Source: Poecilobothrus nobilitatus (lineage: Eukaryota > Arthropoda > Insecta > Diptera > Dolichopodidae). From it: a stretch of DNA of 64,000 bases. The notes under the pieces were generated by a model that saw nothing but the letters and a program-made list of their open reading frames with translations, ran no database searches and was not told the DNA's origin. Below, one piece after another: positions 12,491 to 23,419 of this stretch (its first letter is position 1; the number at the start of each line of letters is the position of its first letter). Location of the stretch: contig OX352774.1 of the NCBI GenBank assembly GCA_947095535.1, forward strand, positions 267,193,843 through 267,257,842, read 5' to 3'. A program made the translations under genes and the position numbers.

Positions 12491-13795
12491 ATAAAACTGA
12501 GTGAAAAGTAATTAACTGATATTATTTAAATGTAAAAAATATTAACTATCAGCATCTGTAAATATACATATTAATAATTTAAATACATTATTTAAATTAT
12601 ATTAATGCAAAAACAAAAGTTAATAACTTTCATTTGTTTTTTTCCATTAAACCAACAAAATAATCCGGGCAAAAGGAGATATTCCTGCTACACTCGAAAA
12701 TAAAATTGATTTGTTGTGATTTCAATGCCATAAATCAAATACAATCTCAAAATACATTAGGTTTATACATATATGTATACATAAATATATATATACATAC
12801 CTACTTATATATTCATAAGAATTCACTTTTAAAAATAATTTGTACTTTTATTACAATAAAATAATATGTTGATGGATTGTACTGGAAGGATCGCAATCTT
12901 TGCCTTGATCGTACTTCAACAATTTTATATGGAAATTTGTTTTTCAATTAACTTAATAGAGTCGTCATCTTAGTTTTAATAACTAGAATTCCTTTACCTT
13001 TTTAATGATTATAAAAATTTATATTATTATAATAATTTGAACTTTATAATACAATATTTTTATTATATATAATATAATATTCATCTGTTATATTAACGTC
13101 ACTATATTGCCTATAAAACATTTATTATTTTGACAAATCATAAAGAAGAAATTGTGATGCTCCAAAAGAAATGTAAACATAATAAACATTGAGGAAGTTA
13201 ATTTTAAATGAGAGTTTAAGGGGGCCAAATTTGCAATTACATAACTTTTTAAAAGAGCTATAATTAATTACGGAATAATTACGGAAAAAGAATATACTGT
13301 TATCTGATTAACATTTATCTATATTATATTTTGCCTGCGCTATATTTTTTTCAAGTTATCTGATTCTTTGTAAATTATATGTAATTTTATATTTTTTTAA
13401 GTCTGTTAATTTTTTTTTAGGTGGGCGATAGTCCTAATCCATTTTAAGCTCTGCCATTAAAATATGATTTTAGAGTTAGTACAAAATCAGAGATACACGC
13501 ATTTTACCGAATACATATATGTATAAGTATGTACATATAAGTAAATATCAGATTTTGAATTTGGAGAGATTTTATATAGTTAGTTATAAAATCAAAGTTT
13601 CAATCATTTCTCTAGAGAAGATTTGCGGCGACAACCTCCATCATTTTAAGTATTTTGTTATTGCAAAGCATATATGTAAAAAGAATAAAATGCTATTTAA
13701 TATTATGGTCATAATTGGTATAACAATAAATGGTAATGTTATAGAACAGGTAAATAAAAATGAAATAATAAATATATATATATTTGTTTGTGTCA
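12491..13795. other. AT-rich intergenic DNA, no gene seen
   Basis: No recognisable coding, RNA or repeat unit beyond microsatellite-like TATA and TACATA tracts. A reading frame near 13519-13893 shows no family motif and overlaps repeat DNA at its right end. Confidence 0.45.
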
Positions 13796-13799
13796 GATT

Positions 13800-13885
13800 C
13801 ACATTAAAACCATCATTTCGATTGCAACCAAATTTTTCAGGAACATTTTTAGGAGCCTGGAGTTATAGGCTATATCGCGTTGCAG
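13800..13885 (-). repeat. Inverted copy of the 5185-5250 repeat segment
   Basis: The minus strand here repeats the segment around CAGGCTCCTAGAAATGATCC at 5210, continuing through the TTTGGTTGCAATCG part, with a few mismatches. It marks a second fragment of the same dispersed element in opposite orientation. Confidence 0.65.
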
Positions 13886-14950
13886 TTCATTAAGCCATTG
13901 TGGACCGACAGCCTTTTGTTCTACCTAAACGGAACTAAACGGTTTGAATGAATAAGTTTAAAATTTTGCACAGATGTTCTTCTTAACTTTAGGGGTATAC
14001 TGGATAAATTGGACTGCAATATATTAACCGAATTTGTCCCGACGGGCTTCCAAAAAATTTTTATTTTTGATTTATGTCCAATTTTGTAAGGTGGTTGTAT
14101 GGTCTGGAAGAAAGCCTGAAACAAATTTTTATTAAGTTCTGGTAACCTGTTTGGATACGAGAGCCCAATGAAGTTTTTTAATATTTTTTTCTTGTCGTGC
14201 TTAAATGGTTTAACCAATTTGAAAATTTGCAAAAGCATTACTTTTTAGCACAGAAGCTTCTAACTTGATTTTGATACGGTCCATTAACCCGTTTCGACAC
14301 GTGAACTCAATTAAGTTTGTCAATTTTTGTTGTTATCGTACTTAAACGGCTTGACTAATTAAGTTAAAAATTAACCCATTTGCACGAATAGCTATTAAAA
14401 ATATTCTGCCTAATTTGTTCTATTGTTATTATTATTAAAAAGATTTTTCTAAAACTCTTTACTTTTGTCTATATTGTTTTTATAATTCTATAAAAGGCTT
14501 CTAAATAAATATCTAATAATAATCGCAATAACCTAAGTATATTAAGAATAAAATAACAACAGTTATTTAAAAACAAAAGTAATCTACTCTCATACGGCTA
14601 TCATAATGTCATTAGTAGTAAGGCATACTAAACAGGAGGTGCGTTTATATAAGATGTATTTGTATAATATCTAAATTTCTGAAAAAATATTATTAAAATA
14701 TGCATACATACTATATATGTAGAATGTACGTATATTAAAAAATTCTATAAAGACAATATTAGTAATAATTTTCACATTTCAGTACCTATAGAATTTAATC
14801 AAAAATCAGTACATACATATTTGAAGAACAGGTAATCTTACAGTTCTTACACATATTTTTAGCTTTTTCAATAGTCATTTGAAAACATTATTATATGTAT
14901 TAGAAAAAGTTAAATAAAAAAATACTATGGTTGATTTATATATAGGTAAA
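13886..14950. other. Old repeat-derived DNA, no gene seen
   Basis: From 14385 to 14645 the sequence is a diverged relative of 7840-8180 (shared phrases such as TATTAAAAATATTCTGC and the CTCTCATA...ATTAGTA segment). The reading frame at 13921-14238 on the minus strand has no recognisable domain. Confidence 0.45.
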
Positions 14951-15339
14951 AAAGGGTCTGGTAGAAATCCCGCTTTTTTAGTTGTTTTTTTTATTTATTA
15001 AAAACTACAAAATGCAGTAAATTTTTAATTTATCATTAGAAATTATTTGAATATAAAATTTCTTAAGTATGAGTAAAGTACAACAAGTTCTTTTTCAGGT
15101 GGCTAATTTTATTTCTTAAAATTTAAATAACAATACATTTGCATTGTTTTATGATAGCAATTGTATATATTTATTAATATGGATGTTATATGTACATCCA
15201 TAATCCATAGTAAATATGAAAATTAATTTCGTCGATTTGTTGAAAAATAAAATATTGAATTAAGAATATTCAAAAAGCAAATGTTGAAAAAAAAGTGCTG
15301 AAACCATAGAAAAATTAATTTGAGCATTAAAACGAATAC

Positions 15340-15545
15340 CCTGATTTTGAATTTAGCTCTCAAATCCATCTTAATTAAAAAACTAACTTAAACGTATATA
15401 TAAATATTCTATAAAAAGCGCATAACTTTGATTTTGAATTTAACTATCAAATACCTCTTAATTCAATATCTGACATACACATACATGCGTGTAACCCTGA
15501 TTTTGTAACCAACTCTAAAGTGCCTCCTAAATAAATTATATATTA
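15340..15545 (+). repeat. Three spaced copies of a CTGATTTTGAATTTAACT module
   Basis: A unit of about 75 bases with core CCTGATTTTGAATTTAGCTC then TCAAATCCATCTTAATT recurs near 15340, 15425 and 15495. Relatives of the same core (TTTTGTAACCAACTATAAAA) are scattered at 21200-22560, so this is a dispersed module, not a local satellite. Confidence 0.55.
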
Positions 15546-15799
15546 AATTATACATATATATGAAATTCCATATATATATATATATATATAGTTATTTATA
15601 AAAAAAATATTTGTCTTTTACTTACCATGTGTCACTGTAATAAAAAAAAAATTTAAGTAAAAAAGCAGGATTTTTATAAGGAAAGCGGGACTTTGTCATG
15701 GTGGAATTTTGCAAAACATGATTTTAAGAAGCAGGATTTTGAAAAAATAGGATGTTTAAAAGCGGGATTACGTCCTGTGTCCGGTAAAAAAGAATACTG

Positions 15800-16190
15800 T
15801 AGTTTGCTATTTTTAGATCGAAAATATGTCAAGCTGAACCTGAGATATACGCATTTAAAAGTAGGGACATTTCAAAATTTGAGGAGCTGTAGTTGTGTAA
15901 CGGTGGGGCTTCATAAAAAACTTGTTCCACAACAATAAATTTTTAAATAGACCTAAATATGTAGGGTTAAAATTTCTTTACAATTCATTAAACAGTGTAT
16001 TAATTTTTTAATTTATTTAAATAGACCTAAATATGTAGGGTTAAAATTTATTTACTATTCATTAAACAGTGTATAAGTTTTGTAAATAGACAGACCGATA
16101 GAGTGAAACTATTAAGTTAATTTTTTTTGAAAGGGCAATTCATATAAATACGACATGAAGCGGGATTACGGGAAAAAATTTATCTGAAAG
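15800..16190 (+). repeat. Fragment of dispersed repeat with internal 65-base tandem duplication
   Basis: It shares the GAGGAGCTGTAG...TGTAACGGTGGGGCT module with the 1.6-kb repeats. The segment AAATAGACCTAAATATGTAG, continuing through ATTCATTAAACAGTGTAT, is duplicated in tandem at 15944-16004 and 16019-16076. The reading frame crossing its left part has no family resemblance. Confidence 0.6.
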
Positions 16191-17095
16191 TGTGCAGTAT
16201 AATCTTTTATAATTGAAATGCGATTTTATATAAGGTAATTTATATTTAAAGATTTTTAGCGAACGATTTAGATTAAGTCTATTTTTCGATTTTCCCCTCT
16301 TTATTCAATTTGCTAAAAGAAGCTGAATGAAATAAAATTAAGTGATGTTAAGTGATATTAATTAAACGTAATAAAAATTAAAAATATTACATCTGCAAAT
16401 ACATATTAATAATTTAGCTATATATAATAATTAAATTATATTAAAGGCAAAAGTTAATAATTTTAATTTCATAAACACTCCAGGCAACGCAGAGTATTTG
16501 TGCTAGTAGGTATTACATAGACAAAAGGTTAAAATTCCGATCACACTGATGAAAAGGATAAGATGTAATATTACCCGTAAATGTGCTGTCATAATATTCA
16601 AAAAAACAATTCTTGAACATTTCGATTACCGCACAATTTTTTTATTTTTTCAATTTTCAAGTTTTTTTAATATTTTGCAATTTTAGTATGCATTAGTTAA
16701 ATTAGCATCGCAAATTCAATTTAGTATAGTTTTAGTATGTATATTATTCCTCATCCATTATTTTGTCATTTTTGTTGTATAGTTATTTGTGTATTATTGC
16801 ATTAGAATGACAAGTGTGTGGGATATGTTAAACACCCTAAAATTGATAAATTTCTTCGAAGGATTACAAAAAAAGATATATGAATATGCTATTCATATTT
16901 AAATTAAAATATAAAATTATGCTAAATTATTTATAAGTATAAATTTATCCAGATGGTAAGTGACGATAATTATCCATAATAAGAAATAGGGCTGATTTTC
17001 GAACCTTACTACTAGCATTCGAAAGTAGAAAACACAGTAATGTCAAATTCTACAATTATATAATAATTTGTCAATAGAAATAAATATAGAATACT

Positions 17096-17940
17096 AGCTG
17101 ATCCGGTGAACGTTGTTCCGCCTTAAACTATAATGTCAATTAAATGAAACATATTACTTTAATAATGAGGTAATGAAAAAAATGTATTTAGTACTATAGT
17201 TTGCACATTCTTTTTGAAATGGTACAATACAAGACATGGAATTATGGAAATATAAAAAAACGATTATTTGTATTTTTGCTGTTCGCACTATTTTTTGTGT
17301 ATATTTCAGTTTCGCCTGTTTGTGAGTCAACTTCTAAGTGCAAAATAAGCGGCGGTAGTCCTGATAGAGCAAATGAATTCACAAGCTCTTTCGCTTAACC
17401 AATGATAGTTTTTCTAGTTTAGGAAACATTAATCGCCTCTCTGGAGTTTATGTGATTAGAAAAATTATCTGGTAATTTTAATGTTCGATTTGTGGGGTTG
17501 ATAGTTATAATTCTATTGCCAATTTCGAACAATTGAGTAAGAAATAGTGCAGCAGATGCTCTCTCACATTTTACATTAAGTTGAGTACTTCTGACAATGT
17601 TTGATTGTCGTCTCCACATTTTTTGCGATAATATTCATTGTTAAATGTGTTGTTTACAATTAAAAATATTTTACTTTTTAGTAGTGCATATAGTGAAGGC
17701 ATGCACACCATATTTTAGTAAATTTCGAACCGATATTTGAGTCAATATAGTTTATTCTTCATCAGATCCAAACATCGGATCCAACTTGACATTTATCAAA
17801 ATCAAACAAAACTTAAACCTGCTTACAGACAAACCTAATATATGTTGAAAATATTGTGTCAATCGGATCCATGTGATTCTACAGTTTTGCGGTAACAAAT
17901 GTATATCCCAACGAACGATTTTAAATATTAAGATCATTTT
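17096..17940 (-). mobile_element. Helitron-related remnant
   Basis: The left edge carries CTAGCTGATCCGGTGAACGT, a phrase found in insect interspersed repeats. Inside, the minus strand encodes a fragment of a Helitron helicase (see the pseudogene entry). The right part has another repeat-type phrase, TGTCAATCGGATCCATGTG (17849-17875 region). Exact ends are not defined and more than one element may be merged here. Confidence 0.5.
17419..17619 (-). pseudogene. Helitron Rep/helicase fragment
   Basis: About 66 codons remain. The core reads LFLTQLFEIGNR, then LKLPDNFSNHI and a Ser-Arg-Glu segment, which follows the pattern of the C-terminal Pif1-like helicase region of Helitron proteins (QLLxIGxG, then LPxxFxxxVxSxxEL). 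Upstream, IVRSTQLNVKCERA corresponds to the LxxNMRV stretch of the family. No Rep domain or Walker motifs remain nearby, so this is a dead fragment. The call rests on motif memory, not on a search. Confidence 0.6.
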
Positions 17941-18564
17941 ATTAACTACAGCAAAAAAATATTACATATAAATTATTGTTGTTTTTTATAAATATGTATG
18001 TACTATATACTAGAATTAATATGATTTACAATACAAAGCTATATATACATACATATGTACATATAGCTAAAAGAAAAAAATAACTGTACCTAATTATTGT
18101 GGATATTATAGAAATTTATTGCCATAAGTGCTAGAAACCAAAATTCTCAGGACACAATTTTGATTCATAGTTATAAATTTTAGCCCATGTGTGAAATAAT
18201 ATTAAGCGTTTTCAAGCTATTTTCTTAAAAAGTGTTAATTTTTGTTCTGTTGGAAAAACAATTCAGTTTTTTTATTTTTAAAAAAAAATGTTTAGACTAC
18301 AACTAATGTTACCATGGTAACGATCTTATATTTTATCTGATTTTATTATTAAAATGCATTTTAATAAGTTCAATGTAAATTTAATTTTAAATTATTTTGT
18401 TGGATTCAAAAGTAAAAAGGAGTTTTATATTATTCTTTGTAACCTATATATATGTAATTATGTACGATCATAGACATATGATATGGACATAATATTAACA
18501 TGTTTTGTAGTTTGTGCGGTATGCAGTATAAAAAACTAAGTCAAAAAGAAAAACATAAAAGTAA

Positions 18565-19379
18565 AGTAGACTGTGTCAACTCTGTGATACCCGCGTAAGA
18601 ACGTAATATATGCTTGATGTTTCCACAAAACTTGATCATCTTTTGTAAGATTTCAAATGCTTATAGCTTCATTAACTTGCAAGCTACCTAACCAAGATGT
18701 GCAAGTTACCTGAAGCTGCTGCTCTAACACAATAAAATTTTACAGAATTTGTTAGTAAACAACTCGACATCTTTTCACGAAATTTATATCTAGCCTCAAT
18801 AGACATCGAGTTTTTTTCATTTGAAAAGAGAAGTTGTAGGGCAGCTACCTGAATCTATTGCAGCAGCACAACCATATTTTACAGAAGTTATTGCCATAAA
18901 ACTTGATCATCATTGTAAGATTTCAGACGTCTAGTTTCATTAAGTTCCAAGAGGTACAAGAAGCCTAAACCAGACATGCTCCAGACGCTTCTCTAGATAT
19001 CCGCACGATAACTCAAAAAATAAAGGAAATGGAGGCTGAAATTTTTTTTACATCACTTTTGCAAAATTTTTAGTTTCTCTAACAAACAACTTCTTTCTTT
19101 ACAACTTCTTGCTTTACATGGAGTAACTCAGTATCTATTGAAGCTAGGTATCTGAAATTTTGTAAAATTATGTCGAGTTATAGGACAACAACATCTGTAA
19201 ACTTTGGTTGTGCTGGTGCAATAGATTCGGATAGCTGTCATAACTCCACAATTTACATAAATATCTTGGTAGTTAACATCGGTTCTAAAACATCTGAAAT
19301 TTTTTAAAAGATGATCAAGTTTTACAGAAACACTATATTTCAACGTTACACAGGTATCCCAGACTTTACGCAGTCTACT
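18565..19379. mobile_element. Foldback-like element with ~100-base terminal inverted repeats
   Basis: AGTAGACTGTGTCAACTCTG at 18565-18584 is mirrored by the sequence ending at 19379, and the similarity continues inward about 100 bases to the AAAACTTGATCATCTTTT segment (18635-18655 and 19306-19325 inverted). The interior has repeated GCAGCAGCACAA and ACTTGATCAT phrases. There is no ORF of note. The flanks show no clear target duplication. Confidence 0.65.
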
Positions 19380-20217
19380 CGACACTACTACACTCTTCCC
19401 CGTTTTTAATAATTATTTTTTCGTAAAATAAAAAAAATTTAAATAATAATTACTGTTACGGACAAATTCGCTTTTAAAAATTTCAAAAACTACTTTTGTC
19501 AGCGATGGATAATATTATGTATTTAAAAATTTGGTTACTGTTTGTTTTTACCTATGGGGAAATAGATTTGTTTTTAAATTTATTTAAGTTTCTAAATTAT
19601 AAATTGGAATTTTGTACTTTTTAGGGCTTTTTATTTTGTATTTCTATTTCCTTTTGAATTTAATATTCAATAAAATTGACTTCTGTTAGCCGAAGCCCCG
19701 AACTTATTAAAGGGCCCTTTGAAAAGATTTGATCATGCTCCTTCAAATTATGTATCAAACTGAATTATGATTTTTAGTTTAAAAAATAAACACACTAAAT
19801 GTGAAAAAATGTTCAAAGAATTCAAATCAACTTATCTTTAAACTAATAATCATAACGAAGTTTGATACATGATTGAAAAGTGCGATCGGATTGGAAACAC
19901 ACTCCGACGCCAATTGAGACTATCACAGAAATTCATTATTACGTCAAAGAAATTCTTTATTTTTATTGAATTGTTAAAGAATAATCCACGAGGTAGATTG
20001 CGGAAACTTTTGTATAATAGACTTCTTTTCTGTATTTGTATATCGACTTCATCTTAAAAAGTTTTGAAACTAACGATTTGCTTTAGAATTTGACTCTACA
20101 TATAGCTGACGGCTAATTTATTGAAAACAAAATGTTGAAAAAAATTGTAATCGATATTTAAAAATTTGGCAATTGCAAAAACGTTTGTACACACATTAAT
20201 TTATGTACATAAATAAT

Positions 20218-20490
20218 ATAATTTTTTTATTTATTTATTTATATTAATATTACATACATAAATGTAATGCAATATTATTGAACCAACGGCTAATAAGGCC
20301 ATTATAGGTTTTTATACTATTATTAAATTATATACTATTATTATTAATTTGTTTATATTATATACTATATATTTACATTATATTTGGTCATATAGTGGGT
20401 ATGTAAAGAAAAAAACACTTACGACCTGTGCAGGGATCGAACCCTTCGGTCAATACGCCACACGCCTACCCACTAGGCTACCGAAGCCAT
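20218..20490 (-). mobile_element. tRNA-derived SINE
   Basis: The minus strand from 20490 begins ATGGCTTCGGTAGCCTAGTG, an A-box-bearing head, and has a B box GGGTTCGATCCCTGC about 50 bases later. An AT-rich body with TAT-type simple repeats follows. ATAAATAAT flanks both sides (20209-20217 and 20491-20499), a possible target duplication, though chance is not excluded in such AT-rich DNA. Confidence 0.65.
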
Positions 20491-21230
20491 ATAAATAATC
20501 AAAAATAATTGAAAACTAATCTGGATTATTTTCAAATTATTTTTAAGTAATCCAAAATAATGTAATATTTGATAATTCAGATTATTTTTGAAATTTTGAG
20601 TCCAATTGGTAATTATTATATTAATCCTATAAGTCAAAACTTTGGACTACGATTACCGAGCAATCTTAATTTTCAAGTATTGTATTACAAAATAATCATT
20701 ATTTTTACAAGTTTACCGTAGAATTTGGAAAAAATTGTTATTAAAAATTTATGGAGAAACTCCCAAATAATGAGCACGAGCTTTAAAGATGACGTCATCA
20801 CACAACAGTACTTTATGATGTCACAATTTCGAATATACATATGTATATGTCATTCATTATTGGCGCAAATGTCATCTAGTGGCAGAAAAATTAATTACAA
20901 TATTTTTTTTAAAATCAGTTTTTTGCAATTTTTTATGTAACGCCAAATCATAAAAAAGTTGCTTTTGTTTTAAATTGTATCATAAAGAAACTATATAGTA
21001 CAATATATAGTATAGTTTCTTTGATTGTAGATGAACAAATTCTGAGGAAAAAATTGGAAAAATAATAATCAATTTATACGTGATTTTATTATTTTACCGT
21101 TATTTAGATAACGGCAAGCTTGTTTTTCTTTTATAGCGGAAGGTAAATTTTTTATAAATCAACTTGTAATAATATTTCCAAAAAAAAAGGTAAAAAATTG
21201 TGCTTTCAACCAGCTATAAAACCCTCCTAA

Positions 21231-21397
21231 ATTCAGAACCTGATATATACATACATAATATAATATATATAAATATTTTTAAAAAATTGGAAACTCTGAT
21301 TGAAATATATATATGAATACATATACATATATATATACATATTTTGGAAAAAGGGGAAACTCTGGTTTCGTAGCCAACTATAAAATCACTCCTAATT
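21231..21397 (+). repeat. Duplicated segment A, copy 1
   Basis: The sequence from AATTCAGAACCTGATATATA to the AACTATAAAATCACTCC end is repeated almost exactly at 21665-21830. It is directly joined at its right to segment B. Confidence 0.85.
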
Positions 21398-21661
21398 CGG
21401 GAAGTTAATCTAAAATGTTTTTGACTAAAAGATTCCAACATCCATTCCACTATAGTATAAGTTAATCGTACAAGTTAATAAAAAGCTGCTCCACTATAAT
21501 AGTATAAGTTAATAAAAAAAATGACACAAGAAGAACACAAGAATGTAAAATGCATATATATATACATACACATACATATTCATAGTATTTGGGACGTTAC
21601 AAACATTTCTTAGAAATTTAAAAAAATTTATTAACAAGCTCTTATTTTTTAGCAAGCAAAA
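21398..21661 (+). repeat. Duplicated segment B, copy 1
   Basis: The sequence from GGGAAGTTAATCTAAAATG to TTTTAGCAAGCAAAA recurs, apparently identical, at 23158-23419. It contains an internal repetition of CCACTATA..GTATAAGTTAAT. Confidence 0.85.
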
Positions 21662-21664
21662 TTA

Positions 21665-21830
21665 AATTCAGAACCTGATATATACATACATAATATAATA
21701 TATATAAATATTTTTAAAAAATTGGAAACTCTGATTGAAATATATATATGAATACATATACATATATATATACATATTTTGGAAAAAGGGGAAACTCTGG
21801 TTTCGTAGCCAACTATAAAATCACTCCAAA
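21665..21830 (+). repeat. Duplicated segment A, copy 2
   Basis: This is the second copy of the 21231-21397 segment. Here it is followed by about 1.3 kb of other sequence before segment B recurs. Confidence 0.85.
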
Positions 21831-22154
21831 TTCAGGATTTCACATATAATCTTGATTTTGTAACCGACTATAATCCCTCTTAATTATTTTTTTTAACTTC
21901 ATAATTAAACAACAAAATGTTTTAAATAACTCAAAACAATAGTTTTTATAATCATATGATCTGTTTACGAATTATTATATATTAGATGTGCATATAAATT
22001 TATATGACATTAACAAATGTGTTGAAAAGTGAGAATTGAAAGTTTTTTAATACATAAATACTTTCAACGCATACATATTTCAATTCAAAATTATATTATT
22101 CATAATTCATTTTGTAATGAAATATTATCGGATTACGTACGAAGTCATATTTCC

Positions 22155-22318
22155 TAAAATTCCAATCACAAAATCCCAAATTACAACATCTCAAATTGCA
22201 AAATTCCAAAAAATTTTCCCAAAATCCCAAATTACTAAATTTCAAATTATTAAATCCTAATTTACTGAATCCAAAATTACTTAATTTCAAATTACTAAAT
22301 CCCAAATTGCGAAATCTT
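22155..22318 (+). repeat. Degenerate 15-base minisatellite
   Basis: About ten imperfect units of consensus AAATCCCAAATTACT run through the block. In the minus strand this gives a spurious repeated Asn-Leu-Lys-Phe-Ser-type reading frame, which is not a protein gene. Confidence 0.75.
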
Positions 22319-23157
22319 ATTCTTACGCATTGAAGTACTACTTGAAAGAACCTTTAAAAAAAACTTCAATAAAAAACATCTAAAAAATTTATTATATAAT
22401 AAATTCTGGAAAAAGCCGGATAACTCTGATTAACTCTAAAATCTTTCCTAATTATTTTTTTGCATACATATTCAACATCAAAGAATTTAAAATAGTGGAG
22501 ACTATGTTTTTGTCCAACCAACTTTAAAATCCCTCTAATTATTTTCTTACAAACATAACAACGACAATAAAACGTTGATAGTAGAATGACAAATTTGTCA
22601 TTTATTATTTTGTTTACACATTATATTGAAAATTTCCAATTTTAGGATTTTCTGTTTGGAATTTTTAATATTTAAACGCTATTCCTTTTTCGGGACACTG
22701 CCAATATTATCTAATTATTAAAAAAATTAACCTAACATTTTCTTAATTTCACCGTTTTCCTGGAAGCTTTTCTTTAGACAAGTGGATTTAAGAAAACTTG
22801 TAGGACTTTCCTCTATAAGAGAAAAAAATCAAAACAAAAAATTTATTGTATCATAGTACATTTTTTTTCTTTGTAAAACTAAGCTAAAGGCTTAACTTAG
22901 CTTCTTTATGTTGTTCTGAATGATTCATAATTTATACAAATAATTTTTAAATAAAAAAAAAAGAAAACTGTATTGTTTTGTAGTTTTAAGTCAGCAAAAT
23001 AATGTTTTTTTTTTTCATTGTATTGTATATAATAATAATTATAAGTTTAACTTTAACTTGGTTTGGTTTTGAAATAAATAAATATTGAATTATAATATTA
23101 AAATAATACATTATCACCGGGTACCAACCTATGTCAAAATTTCCAGTCAGTTCAACG

Positions 23158-23419
23158 GGAAGTTAATCTAAAATGTTTTTGACTAAAAGATTCCAACATC
23201 CATTCCACTATAGTATAAGTTAATCGTACAAGTTAATAAAAAGCTGCTCCACTATAATAGTATAAGTTAATAAAAAAAATGACACAAGAAGAACACAAGA
23301 ATGTAAAATGCATATATATATACATACACATACATATTCATAGTATTTGGGACGTTACAAACATTTCTTAGAAATTTAAAAAAATTTATTAACAAGCTCT
23401 TATTTTTTAGCAAGCAAAA
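23158..23419 (+). repeat. Duplicated segment B, copy 2
   Basis: This is the second copy of 21398-21661. It is preceded by GTTCAAC and followed by GTTTCTCTGG, both different from the flanks of copy 1, which fixes the duplicated block edges. Confidence 0.85.

Noticed and set aside
13519..13893. 124-codon frame
   Set aside because: It runs from AT-rich DNA into a known repeat fragment and has no recognisable domain.
22096..22305. Repetitive 69-codon frame, considered as a repeat protein
   Set aside because: Produced by a 15-base minisatellite.
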